From Bursaphelenchus xylophilus (taxonomy: Eukaryota; Nematoda; Chromadorea; Rhabditida; Aphelenchoididae), in contig CAJFCV020000002.1 of assembly GCA_904066235.2 (NCBI GenBank), positions 1,426,001 to 1,490,000 of the forward strand: a DNA stretch of 64,000 nucleotides. Reading direction: 5' to 3'. Positions 34,932-45,371 of this stretch are shown piece by piece. Numbering within the stretch: position 1 is the stretch's first letter; each line of letters opens with the position of its first letter. Under the pieces are notes generated by a model. The model saw nothing but the letters and a program-made list of their open reading frames with translations, was not told the DNA's origin and made no database searches. Made by a program: the position numbers and the translations under genes.

Positions 34932-35388
34932 ATACCGCGCGGTATTCGTGATAAAATTTTTGGGAGTCTATGGCGCGAGGAGTTGATATGTTTATGCTCT
35001 CCGGGACTACCCAAGTTCCTGTTCTCGCTTTCAAAAATTGAAGACGTGCATTTTCAGAATTTGTAAACAATTTTTGTGAAATACACAAAGGTGTATTTTT
35101 AACATAATTCCGGTCGTTGAAAGGAGGCTACCGTTATGTAACATGACAATATTAAAACAAAATTTTTTTGTTTCCGCTGGGAAATGGACTCCATTTTCAG
35201 CCCACCCACGCATTTCGAACGAAATTTTTAGTTGTGCCAAGTTTTCATAGAAATTTATTTTTTATCATAAAAATAAAAAAATAAAATGAGATTGTTATTT
35301 ATTATTGCCTCATGAAAATAATTCATCATCCTCCAAGGAACAACAAATAACAAAACAGTGTTATCTGCCGAAAAATAATCGGATTCAA

Positions 35389-35578
35389 GATTTTAAAGAT
35401 CCCCAAAAACGATGAGATAATTTTGCCCAAAGCTGTTGCCGGATACGAAAACGGCATCCAGCTTTCCAAACTTAAGATAGCTACGGTAATCGGAGGTGTG
35501 AAATTTTTACGTGGAATCCCGTGGAAATCGATGAGTCCGGGTTCAAAAAACCGGCTTCCTATGCGACTTCCCTAAACA
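35389..35578 (+). other. Coding-like block without a start
   Basis: A frame open for about 60 codons reads smoothly (KILKIPKNDEIILPKAVAGY, then LKIATVIGGVKFLRGIPW) and ends at TAA, but has no ATG or clear acceptor. Its composition looks like protein rather than the surrounding noncoding DNA. I do not recognise it; a transposon or gene relic is possible. Confidence 0.3.
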
Positions 35579-35960
35579 AGATTGCTTATTACGTGCCTGT
35601 TCCGCGTTCGCAAACCCAATTTGCTAGCGGGTGAATCAAAGAAAAAGAGGGTGAAAGGAAGTCCGAGCTTTCTTTGACAATACGGGTAACAAGCTTGAAA
35701 TTGTTACCGTAAAAATAAAATAATAAAAATTTCATGGCCGAGATCAAAAAAAAATATTTTTTCGACCCACCAAGAGATGCCCTAAGGGCCGGTGGATGGG
35801 CCGTCGCTATGACAGTCCCAAGCTGTAATTAATATATAATTCATAGTTACGAACAAAAGATGACATTCATGACGACTAAGAATAGAAAATTATTATCTTA
35901 TGCTTTAAGGAAGCGTACGAACGAACCGTAGGGCAGAGAAAGGGCGGCACACGTCAGTCA

Positions 35961-37110
35961 AATTATTTCTTGAACCGTTTAGATGTTTCGTCCACACGCT
36001 ATTGGTTGACAAAAGATTTTAGATACATCAAAAAGACGTATAAAAATTCTTTAAAAGAGATGTCTAAAATTCTTTCGGGAGAATTTTTAGAGGACAAAAT
36101 TTGTCTCGAAAAATCAAGAAAAATTTTGGACGTTATTTTCAGACCAGAAAGCGAGGTTTGTCCCGGCTAGCCAAGAAAAAGCAGCCAATGGGGGGCAGCC
36201 CCCCAGTCCAGTTTAGCCCCCCATGGCCCAGTACAACCCCCCTCGTCCATTCTGAACCCCAAAATTTATTTCAAAGAATTAATCCAAGTTGTATGGTCCA
36301 GCACAAGCCCCCTACGTTTTAGATCAAGCCCCCTACATTTTAGATGAAGCCCCTCCGTTTTAGATAAAGCCCCACACGTTTTAGGTCAAGCCCCCTACGT
36401 TTTAGATCAAACCCCCAACGTAGTAGATCAAACCCCCACTTACATTTTTTGTATTATTCTAATTTGTTCATTATGTGGGGTGTGAAACGGGCAAAACAGT
36501 GGGGGTTTGAACTACCTTTCGTGGGGGGCTCAACTACCGAAGCCCCGCCAATGGTTTTCTCCAAAATTTTTGATGACAAAACGCCACATTGATTAAAGCT
36601 GGGCCAGGAAATAGCTTCAACTACGCTAGATTTACGTGCGAAAATCGTAAAAGATGCGACGCCACGATACACGTCAATCAAGCGTTGTTGCAGTCATTTA
36701 CTAACGGGGATTTGACCAATGCACGTCAAACTGAGGAGTCCGGTGACCGGAATAGACCCTTCGCTATCGGTTTTTTACACTTTGTCTTGGTTTCACATAG
36801 AAGTCAGAGAAAAGACGCGCAAAACCGTACTCTCTCGCCTCAAAAATTCCCCATTTCTTCCCTGATAAAAAGTTTTTTCGCGTCTTTTTTAGGCAGATTG
36901 CCAAATCCATTCACCGGACTGTTTTAGCTTATCTCAGCTTGACGTGCAATGTGGCGTCGGAAGACAGCGTTCAAAAATTTCCTTGATTTTTTAAAACAAA
37001 TTTTGCCCTCCAAAAATTTTTCAGAAAGAAGTTTGAAATATAAAATTTTTTGATCAATAGATAGTGTGTAGACGAAGCATCTAAACGGTTCAGGAAACGC
37101 GCTGAATTGA
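35961..37110 (+). mobile_element. Long-TIR element with FLYWCH zinc-finger fragment (possible MULE relic)
   Basis: About 150-200-bp diverged inverted arms (TTGAACCGTTTAGATGTTTC at about 35970 and its inverse at about 37079-37096) bound the region. Inside, the plus-strand frame around 36575-36720 encodes ATLIKAGPGNSFNYARFTC and ENRKRCDATIHV, which fits the core of a FLYWCH-type zinc finger. Long TIRs with a FLYWCH domain are typical of Mutator-like elements. A further inner inverted pair (GCACGTCAAACTGAGGAGTC at 36720 and its inverse ending about 36946) suggests nesting. No transposase DDE core is seen. Confidence 0.45.
36190..36440. repeat. Minisatellite, about 21-24-bp units rich in CCCCC
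   Basis: Units of the form CAAGCCCCCTACGTTTTAGA recur with variation about seven times from about 36285. They are preceded by a C-run-rich segment (GGCAGCCCCCCAG, CCCCCCATGGCCC). Confidence 0.8.
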
Positions 37111-37388
37111 AGTGCAATACTGGAATTTTGGCTCAAAAATCTTACTGTATGCGGTTTCTAAAAAGGTCCATCATTCCAGGCCAATAGCTAAAGACGATCA
37201 AATTTAAAGAAATTGAAAGGAAAAAATGGTTGTTCAATATTATTTGAGTTTTCTACAGTAACCTCAATATAGACACATCTATCTTCAAGAACACCAAACA
37301 TGTTTATCTTTCGAAAAGGCCGTTCTCGAAGAGTCTGGCCTCTATAACCTGTCTACTAAATGAGTTGTCATCAAGGGCTTCGGGCACA

Positions 37389-37901
37389 ATGAACGTTAAC
37401 AAATCTTTTTCCTACAAAACAAATGCCACAGCGACCTTGAATACGTCTCGAAATTTCTCAGAATTTCCGAATTCCACTCAAAAATGCAACAGCTCAAAAC
37501 CAGAAATGACGTCTTTGCAGCAAAAAATGTTTCCTCATGACAAATGTGACCGATTAGCAACCTTTTTCTGGTTGTTATTTTCAGAAACGGGAAAAAATGC
37601 GGACCAAAAAAACCAAGCCCAATGGGCCCAAAGCGAAAAACCTGCAACTGAAAAACAAGCCAATTACATGGGAGGTAGTTTGGAGGATTTCCTGTCGAAG
37701 ACAGAATCGGCAAGATGTCTGACAAGAAAAAGTGCACGGGCGAGAAAAAAAAATAAAAAACAAGAAATTATTGTCACTCAGGGGGTGTATCGATTGGACA
37801 CGCTGAAGATCACAGTGATTGGGTCATATGAGGGGCTTATGTTGCAAAAAAATATGTTTTACGTATACAAGAAGGGATCTAAAGATTGCAATTTTTATTG
37901 A
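37389..37901 (+). CDS. Hypothetical basic protein, 170 residues, unrecognised
   Basis: A single open frame of 171 codons is unlikely by chance in this AT-rich DNA. The N-terminal half is Asn/Thr/Ser-rich (MNVNKSFSYKTNATATLN). The C-terminal half looks globular, with a basic patch (TRKSARARKKNKKQ) that could be nuclear localisation or DNA contact, followed by VTQGVYRLDTLKITVIGSY. A TTGTTATTTTCAG acceptor-like site lies within the frame at about 37573, so the true gene could be only the second part. No domain is recognised and there are no clear neighbours; a poly(A) signal is not obvious. Confidence 0.4.
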   Translation: MNVNKSFSYKTNATATLNTSRNFSEFPNSTQKCNSSKPEMTSLQQKMFPHDKCDRLATFFWLLFSETGKNADQKNQAQWAQSEKPATEKQANYMGGSLEDFLSKTESARCLTRKSARARKKNKKQEIIVTQGVYRLDTLKITVIGSYEGLMLQKNMFYVYKKGSKDCNFY

Positions 37902-40330
37902 TTTCTCAAAGTCGGTTCATGTTTTTCATATAAACAGTTATAGGTTCAACAAACACTGAGTTTTTATTTGATGACTTAATTTTCATCTACAGCAAAACTA
38001 AGACATGGCTAAAAATTGTTCTCTCTGCTCGCTTGGTCTCCGCTCTTGGAAGTAAATATCGTTCAACATCTTGGCTGCTCCTGCAAAGCGCAAGCTAAAA
38101 CTTTCAGAAATTTGACCCTCCTCCAGACCGGGGTCGAAGGAAAAAAGTGATAAGGATGGACCAAGGTAATTTTTTCAATATTTTTTACATGGTGATCCTA
38201 CGAGTAAATTTTTGGTGTGCTACGCTCCTGGAAATTGATATGTGGCCTATGCTGGATATGTGTGCAAAGTTTAAAGAAATCCGAGCGTCCAAAAACTCAG
38301 GTCTCTGATCTAAAAGACTAAAGCATTCCCATGCCAAATAATTTGAAGATAACGCTTCTATTTATGACGTATTAAAATCCCATCCACAGTATATTTCTAA
38401 TTACCAAAACCAACTGACCGACTTTCCCATTGCCCTTTTGCCGCCTTCCGTCGAACGGTACGAAACCTCAAAGTTCATGAGAATATTAGAGCGTTTTTTG
38501 GAACGGCCCTAAAGAACAATGTAACCCCGGAAAGGCGAAATCAGAAACACGGAAAAAGTAATGGCTTATGAAGTTTATTTGATGCCCGCTTTATGAGTTT
38601 CCGCAGCACGGCTGCCAAGGGGATACGGCGAACGCGATGAGATGGCGTTTTTAGGAGAATGAACATTGATGACAATAAAACGTATGTTCATTAGATACCA
38701 CAAGATCCGAGCATATAAAGAAGGCATTTAGAGCTTGAACACCACAAAAAAAGCCTTGTCCAAAGAAGGACACTGTGCATTTCGTTATGTCAGCTTGAGC
38801 CTCTTTGAAATTAGTTATGCTGATCGAGATTTCTACATAGATAAGAAGTTGGCAAAAAATTGTCATTGTTTTGCGAGTTTTGGCCTCGAGACTTTGTCTA
38901 TGTCTAGTGACATAGACACGTCCATAGAGGCTAATGTTTCACAGGAAATCTAATTTTGCCGCGTGCAACTGAATCAGAGCGTCGCACTTGGGGAACTTCC
39001 CTTATAAGAAATAAATAAAAAATCTTAAAAAAACAGACGCTCTCATTTCCTAGAATTTCAGCGAATGGCTCGAAAATCGGTCTTCAACCTTCTCCGTTAA
39101 GCTGATTTTGGCCTCGTGCACTTCTCCAGAAACCCCAAGCTTTAATGACTAATTTAGCCTGCGGCTTTTAGGGCTGCATAATCCCGACAATGGGGGAGAA
39201 GAGGGTTTTAACAGGAAGAAACAAAGCTCAATTTAATTTCGTAAAGCGTTTCCGGAGTTCGCAGGAAACAAATAGAAACACTATATGTAAAAAATCATAA
39301 TTTCTATGCGATGTTATTAGGGACTGTCGCAAAAATTGCAGAAAAGGCCTCTTGTCAAGCCAGCAAAGAAGAGCCCACTCCTCGATATTCTTTGACCATC
39401 ATTCCTTAACCTAACAAACTTTTAGCGTTTCCAGAGAGGTCAAAGAATATCTCTTCTTCAGAATTTTCAACACCGATATCAACAACTTTTATGCTGTCAA
39501 TTTCTTTGCTATCAGTGAGGTCTAAAAATCTATCAACTCTTGCTCTACAGTTTCCCCCAAGTCCTGGAACCCTCAACAATAAAAAACGGTGGTCTGAACA
39601 ACCACTTGGTCATCTGGCATTATTCAGCAAGTCAAATGGCGCATCCAGCACAATTAACTACGCCTAACCACGTCGACCCTAATCGCGGTGGAAAAAGCCG
39701 CCTTAAACATGCACAATTATCCAGCTCTTCCTTTTCTGGACAAAAGTCCGCTGTGTGGTCCACCAAAACAGTCCAACAATCTCGGGGCCATTCAATAATT
39801 AATCTCCAAATTGAACTTCCAACCGAGAATTTAAAATTTCGAAAGACTTTGGTGTGAATGACAGCTTCGGGGGGAAAAACACAAATTTTAAAAAGTTCGA
39901 ACACTTCGGATGCATATTTTATGATAAATCCTGCATGAAATTTGTAGAGATATAAAGAGCAAGAGGATCAAGTTTGTAAATTTGCATTTTGCGTCACAAA
40001 ATGAAGCAATCTCCCAGAATTGTGAAAGGATTTTGGGAATGGAAAATTTTGGATTCGAGCAAAATGCGACGCATTTTTTCCAAGGTTGTAGGCAAGTTAT
40101 GCCTGGCCAAGTCTGGGCTATCAATCTATGCAAATTCTAGCTCGTTCATCGCAGAGAAAGAGCACAAGGAACACGTAGAGCGATCACAGAGAAAAATAAA
40201 TAATTTTTGGCCTGATCTTTGCCAGTGTGCTAAAAAAGTGACCTTTTATTGGTCCACCCTTGAAAGCACTTTTCCGTCTGCATTTTCTCCTTTTATTTAG
40301 ACAGCGGCTTTGCAATAACAGGAACAACTT
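37902..40330. other. Gene-less stretch with family B fragments
   Basis: Degraded family B pieces occur near 38045-38310, 38965-39005 and 40070-40220 (AATGCGACGC, CACGTAGAGCGATCACAGAG and similar). I see no credible gene; the 105-codon frame at 39540-39857 is opposed by an equally long antisense frame and has no motif. Confidence 0.45.
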
Positions 40331-42616
40331 TACATAAGAGCGAAGGAATAAGAATTTTTTTCCGAGCTCGAGAATGTTTGCTGGATTCGCTACCAATTTC
40401 AAAAAGTAGCGAAAAGATCGATTTGCGACGTGGTCTCGGTAGCGAATCCTTCTTTTCGCGACCTCCGAAAAAAGTCGGTCGCGAATCGGCGTTTTCGCTA
40501 CCTCCGCAAATGAGGAGGTAGCAAAACGGCGTTTTTGCGACGGCGCGGAATTGGAAGGTAGCAAATCCGTGGATTTGCGACCTCCCAAATTGACTCCGCC
40601 CACTCCGGCGGAATTTTTTTCCAGCGCTCCTTTTTACCGTTTTTATATATTGCTAGCGAATAAAGCACTTTTGGAATTTCCGATGTTTTTCTTGACAATA
40701 ACCATTTATTAAAGCACATAATCCGACAAAATAACAAGGCAATAAAGAGAGAATCCAAAAATTTTACATTTAAATCGATATAAAATAGTTCAGGCTACTA
40801 ATTGACAACTAATAATAGAAAAAATACTGCCTCTTGGAAGCGCACAGAGAATTAATAACGGATAATAACATATGACCTATTGGAATGACCAATAATTGCT
40901 TTAAACAAACATAATATGGCAAAGGAATGTAAAAAAGAGATACGGCCTTGAAATGGTGGTGTTTGTAGACGACGATCTTCAGGTCCTTGTGAAGACATGG
41001 ACAAGGGACTTGGACGTTTAATGGGGCGTTCAGCGGCATAAGCGAAAGATCGCAGTGTTCATGCTTGGTGGATCTTCGCTTGTTTCACCTAAAGCAATAA
41101 AAATAGATACAGAATGTACTTACCACCTTGAAGACCCACGAATTACAGCCTTTTTGGGGTCAATACACATCGTCCGATTTCGTTTTTTGATCTACGCATC
41201 GTTCAATCGTTCGCCTAAAGAAGTGAAAACAAATGAACAACCTGCTTACCATCTGGAAAACCTACGAAGGACACACCTATTCTAATGTGGTCGCCACCAT
41301 CTTTCAAACGGTTCGGAAATGCATCCACACCTCAAAATTTGGCCAAAAGACGCAGTCTCTTTCATGGATAAGGCCAAGAGATCTTTCTCGTTCGACTAAA
41401 ACAATAAAATACAAAGAACAAAACTTACATAAATGTCCAAGCAGCAATTCGGCCCTCAAATCGAGTAAAACATCTTCTAAAAATAGAAATGCCACGAAAA
41501 TTGTGCCTAAAAAACACTCGTAGACTGCGTGGCATTTCTTTTCACGTTCCGCCGCGAAAACATTCGCCACTTTATAAATTCTATTTTCTTCTTTTCTTAT
41601 GTTTTGTTAAAATCGACCAAATGGATTGAGAAAAGAAGCTGAATTCGAAGATAAACCGACAAGAAGATCACTATAAACATCGAGGACGAAATTGGCGGGC
41701 AACCCAGGCTTTTTGACTCCATAGTAAGCTCTTTTGATATTTTTTATTTTTTTTTTGTTTTTAGACGAGATTTCCAAATTTTTTATATTATTCATGTATA
41801 AATCGTTTTCAGGAGGCAGAAACAATAATCGAACAAAGGAAAATCCGTATGGTAGTTGCCAAAGGAGGTAAAATTGGATTAAAGTATTATTATTTTGTTT
41901 TTAGGTAATAAATTGTTGCCTGGAATTCGGTTTTACTCCAGGCGGCCGTATTTTTGCTCCACATTATGTCAATTTCGATGCTTGGATTAGACAAACTATG
42001 AGGTAACTGAAGGCCTTTTTTCTAATCTGAAGGAAATTTTATATTGCTTTCGATTTCCAGGAAGATCAGTGAGAAGAACATTGGCATGTTCTTCAACCCC
42101 ATCCATCGATTTCGGGCATTTCTGGACAGTATTGTGGAAAAAAAATGTTCTTCAGCCCCATCCATCGACTCTCCGGCCGTATTTGGACAATTTTGTGGAA
42201 AAACCGCTTATTTTATACGAAAATGTACGTCTTTTATTAATAAATATTATAAAGATGATGAGGGACGTTTTTTTATTCATAATTTCGTAAATGTACGGTT
42301 TATTAGAAAGTTTTTCACCCTAAACGGTTTTTTTTCCGTCAAAAAAGCCAAAACGTGATGGCTGAAAAACTGAGGGGGCGGGGCTTATTTTTGGACGTCG
42401 CAAATCCATGGATTTGCTACCTCCCAATTTTGCGCCGTCGCAAAATGGCCGATTTGCTACCTCCCAATTTTGCGCCGTCGCAAAATGGCCGATTTGCTTC
42501 CGACGCCTTTTTTGGAGGTTGCAAATTGAGGTTTCCGCTACTTTTTGAAATTGGTAGCGAATCCAGCAAACATTCTCGAGCTCGAGAAAAAATTCTTATT
42601 CCTTCGCTCTTACATA
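40331..42616. mobile_element. 2.3-kb long-TIR element carrying exon-like pieces
   Basis: The left arm (about 40331-40620) and right arm (about 42360-42616) are inverted. Shared blocks are GAGCGAAGGAATAAGAATTT, CGAGCTCGAGAATGTTTGCT, GGATTCGCTACCAATTTCAA and ATCCATGGATTTGC-like units; the arms also contain short internal GGTAGCAAA.../TTTGCGACC repeats. The interior (about 40.64-42.35 kb) shows clustered good splice signals. On the minus strand, GTAAG donors precede TTTAG acceptors near 41090-41120, 41215-41250 and 41390-41430. On the plus strand an intron-bounded frame runs from about 41818 to 42355 (see separate entry). No transposase is recognised. It resembles a gene-capturing TIR element. 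Confidence 0.6.
41661..42355 (+). pseudogene. Exon-like pieces of an unrecognised split gene inside the 2.3-kb TIR element
   Basis: Plus-strand pieces are about 41661-41722 (ending DEIGGQPRLFDS, GTAAGC donor), 41815-41868 (EAETIIEQRKIRMVVAK, GTAAAA donor), 41905-42002 (CCLEFGFTPGGRIFAPHYVN, FDAWIRQTM) and 42061-42355 (KISEKNIGMFFNPIHRF ... stop at TGA). Splice sites are sound at every boundary, but the second and third pieces do not share a phase, so no continuous protein results. I do not recognise the family. Either one junction is mis-called or the gene has decayed since it was captured. Confidence 0.4.
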
Positions 42617-42972
42617 CATTATATTTGGCATAAAAGAGCACGTCCTATTTTGCCAGCCCTTCCAAATAAATGCCCACCAAAAAAATTAAAAAATTCCCCA
42701 CCTCTAAAACATGTCTAGTAAATAATAATTTGTCAACAAATCAATCTTGGGCTGACCCCATTTGGGCTCCATTGGCAACCAAAGACGGCCCTAGGGCATA
42801 AATCATCGGGTTGTTTTTTGAAAAATCTTGGCAGTTTATCAGGAATTGAATTTTCGGTTTCAATGGCACAGGTGTTCTTTTGGACTATGGGGCGAAAACA
42901 TGAATTTTAAAAAGGTTTTATTCCTTGAGAACATTTTAAAACAATTTATTCTTGAAATTTTTATTCTGAACT

Positions 42973-45371
42973 TCAAGAATACGGCGGTGATCTGACTCTG
43001 GACTTTGATCTTGTTGTCGAATCCCCATATGGTTTATTGGACACGGTCCGGGTGGGGTTGATTGGCTGCCCGGTAAAAAGCCGACGGAATGCGGGTACCA
43101 AGAAGATCACAGAGAGCGAGTTGAGAAGTGGAAGACTTTGCAGAAGGATGCTGAGCACGTAAAACCACGAAATTGTTGTGTAACCAAAGTAGGCAATAAT
43201 TATCATTAAACTAGCCGGCAAGGAGAGCAAAAACATTGGGTATAAGGCCTGAAGATTATTTTTATAGTTAGTTATGTCAGTTATCTTGATACAGTGGCGA
43301 ACTGATCCAGTGGCAAAAAACATACCATTTTGCATCTTGGAGGTATCAAAAAATGTTGCAAAATACCTCCCTCTCCAAGTGAAAAAACTCCGTTTGTTTG
43401 AGGGGAAGGGCGCGCCCTTCAAAACAGAGTTTTTCACTAGGAGAGCGAGGTATTCTGCCACATTTTCTGATACTTCCCGGATGCAAAATGGTACGTTTTT
43501 TGCCACTAAATCAGGTCCGTCAATATATGTAAACGCTACAGCTCGGAATTGTAACGTATTTGTTATTTTGTGACTTACCTGCAAGACCAGGACTCTAATC
43601 ATGTAACGCTGAGCGTGAAGGGACCGCTGGACTGTTGGATCAACAAGGCGAATCTGGCGGATTACTTTGATACCAAAATAAATGGCGATACAATAGAAAG
43701 CGCTGTGAATGAATTGGTAAAATGTGATGCTGAGGACTGATGGGAGGTGGTTCTAAAAAACGGGTTCAGGTAAAACTCAAAATGTGCTTTTTTTGAAAAG
43801 TTGAAGAGTTTTGTTGTAAATTTGGGTACTTTGTTTTTAACGCCTCAGGCAAATTTTTGTACCGGGATTTAACTGTCACTATCAGTCTGTCGGTAAAATA
43901 ATGAGCACAATGTCGCTGACCCGATCTCGTCGCTGAACTGAAAAGAATTTTGATTTCTCCGCGACACAATTTATAGTCGCGGCGGCGCGATTTTCAATGC
44001 GACAGCGTGCTCATTATTTTCCCGACAAATTTATAAGATCATCAACAAGGATTACCCGGGAATTGTTCATCTTCCTCGAAAATTTTTGAACCCACAGCTA
44101 CGCCAAGAATTCATAATTTCCCCAAGAGCATTGACTACTTTCTGGAATTGCCAAAGTTTAATTTTCATCCTGAATTATTTATGAGTGAAGGTTTACAAAG
44201 TTTATTGCCCACTAGATACGTATCTTGAGCGCAAAAGTCACGGACTTACCAAGTCATAGACACAGAAAACCGGAGTGTCATTTTTATAATCGTCCAGTCT
44301 TTGCAGCACCTCCTTGTAATCTTTCATGTCCTCAACAGCGAATTGAGAAGCCACGAAATAAATAAAAATAATTGAGAATAAAGAAAGATAGCGTAGTAAA
44401 TATTTCTTATGCGACCAATGTTTCGAGTTGCAAACCACGTCGTATCGGTACCAGAAATGAACCGCAATACAAAGAATTGTGGTCTCGACCTGTGCTGTCA
44501 TGATTTGAACGATGAATGCGGTCGATTGAGAAGACATCCATTGAAAGTAAGACCGTTCCACAGTGATCAGAAACATGTGATCAACTAGCATTGGGGTCTA
44601 AAATATTATAAATAGCAGACTTTATAAAAATACATAATCTTAGGCCTTGCTAGAAACAGAATCAAACTTGTTTACTACACCCAAGCCAAAAAATTCAATG
44701 CGTGTTATCAGTCTGTCGGGAAAATAATGTGGATTTCGCAGCTTGGAATCGCTCATCATCGCTTTGCTACGGCTTGCCGAGACAGGTGATTTGGTGGTCT
44801 ACTGAGGCTTGACATTTTATAAAACCACATAATTTTTCCGATATACTGATACAATATATTATTCAAAAAAGTGCTCCAAGTGCAATATTCGGATTTTAAT
44901 GAAATTTGGCACAAGTTTAGATTAATTATTTATAAGACTGAGCGGGACCCAGAACTTGCTTTTCGCAGAAGCGACCAGATTTTTAGATCGAATTTTGGCG
45001 AGTGGGGCTGCTCCTGGTATTCAGGAGTTAGAACTTTCATATATTGTAACCTACTCCAGAATTGTGTGAAAAATTTAACGAAAATCTGAGCATGTTTCAT
45101 CAAAACCGAGTGTCGAATTTGGGAGCTTGTCCATAAATCCACCGGAAATTTCTCCCAAAACGTCATGCGCAAAACTTACAAATGAAAAGACGCATAAACA
45201 GCAAGCAAAAGCCAAGTCAACACATGCGTTGAACATGACAATAAATTGATAATCCCTTTGAATCTTCCTGTGCCTCAGCCATCTCGAGCCAATGATGACA
45301 AGGGTGCAAGAAACAATAGATGTGAACTGCAGAATCCGAGCAAAGGATTGAAAGTCACCTCGCGACAACAT
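42973..45371 (-). CDS. Seven-transmembrane nematode chemoreceptor (STR/SRH-like superfamily)
   Basis: Four minus-strand exons, 45371-45180, 44597-44250, 43752-43579 and 43248-42973, join in frame to 329 residues, the normal length for nematode chemosensory receptors. Hydrophobic segments are spaced as seven passes: ILQFTSIVSCTLVIIGSRWL (TM1), YQFIVMFNACVDLAFACCLC (TM2), IVQIMTAQVETTILCIAVHF (TM3), YLSLFSIIFIYFVASQF (TM4), FIHSAFYCIAIYFGIKV (TM5), LYPMFLLSLPASLMIIIAYF (TM6) and LLNSLSVIFLVPAFRRLF (TM7). The loop before TM6 has the VQRSLHAQRYMIRVLVLQ-type pattern of the STR superfamily; the subfamily is not certain. Such receptors act in sensory cilia through G proteins (family knowledge). Each of the three introns contains at least one MITE. 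I see no disabling change. Confidence 0.9.
43291..43526. repeat. Family A foldback MITE in chemoreceptor intron 3
   Basis: Left TACAGTGGCGAACTGATCCA and right CCACTAAATCAGGTCCGTCA, with the mirrored CTCCCTCTCCAAGTGAAAAA / TTTTTCACTAGGAGAGCGAG blocks and GGGCGCGCCC at the centre. Confidence 0.85.
43881..44034. repeat. Family C MITE in chemoreceptor intron 2
   Basis: Ends ATCAGTCTGTCGGTAAAATA and TATTTTCCCGACAAATTTAT. The interior has AATTTTGATTTCTCCGCGAC and GCGACAGCGTGCTCATTATT, matching the other family C members. Confidence 0.8.
44707..44851. repeat. Family C MITE in chemoreceptor intron 1
   Basis: Ends ATCAGTCTGTCGGGAAAATA and TAATTTTTCCGATATACTGA are inverted. A family B fragment follows at about 44866-45100. 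Confidence 0.75.
44866..45100. repeat. Family B repeat, degraded partial copy
   Basis: AAGTGCTCCAAGTGCAATAT, then AATGAAATTTGGCACAAGTT, then GAACTTGCTTTTCGCAGAA, and AACGAAAATCTGAGC at the end; the interior is shortened. It lies in chemoreceptor intron 1. Confidence 0.6.

Noticed and set aside
36589..36927. 112-codon ORF as an independent gene
   Set aside because: Only its first third is protein-like (FLYWCH core); the rest crosses a nested inverted repeat, so it is annotated as part of the mobile element.
42973..43602. Continuous 209-codon minus ORF across chemoreceptor exons 3-4 region
   Set aside because: The middle part reads through a family A MITE. Good donor and acceptor sites remove it and restore a normal receptor, so the long ORF is not the real product.
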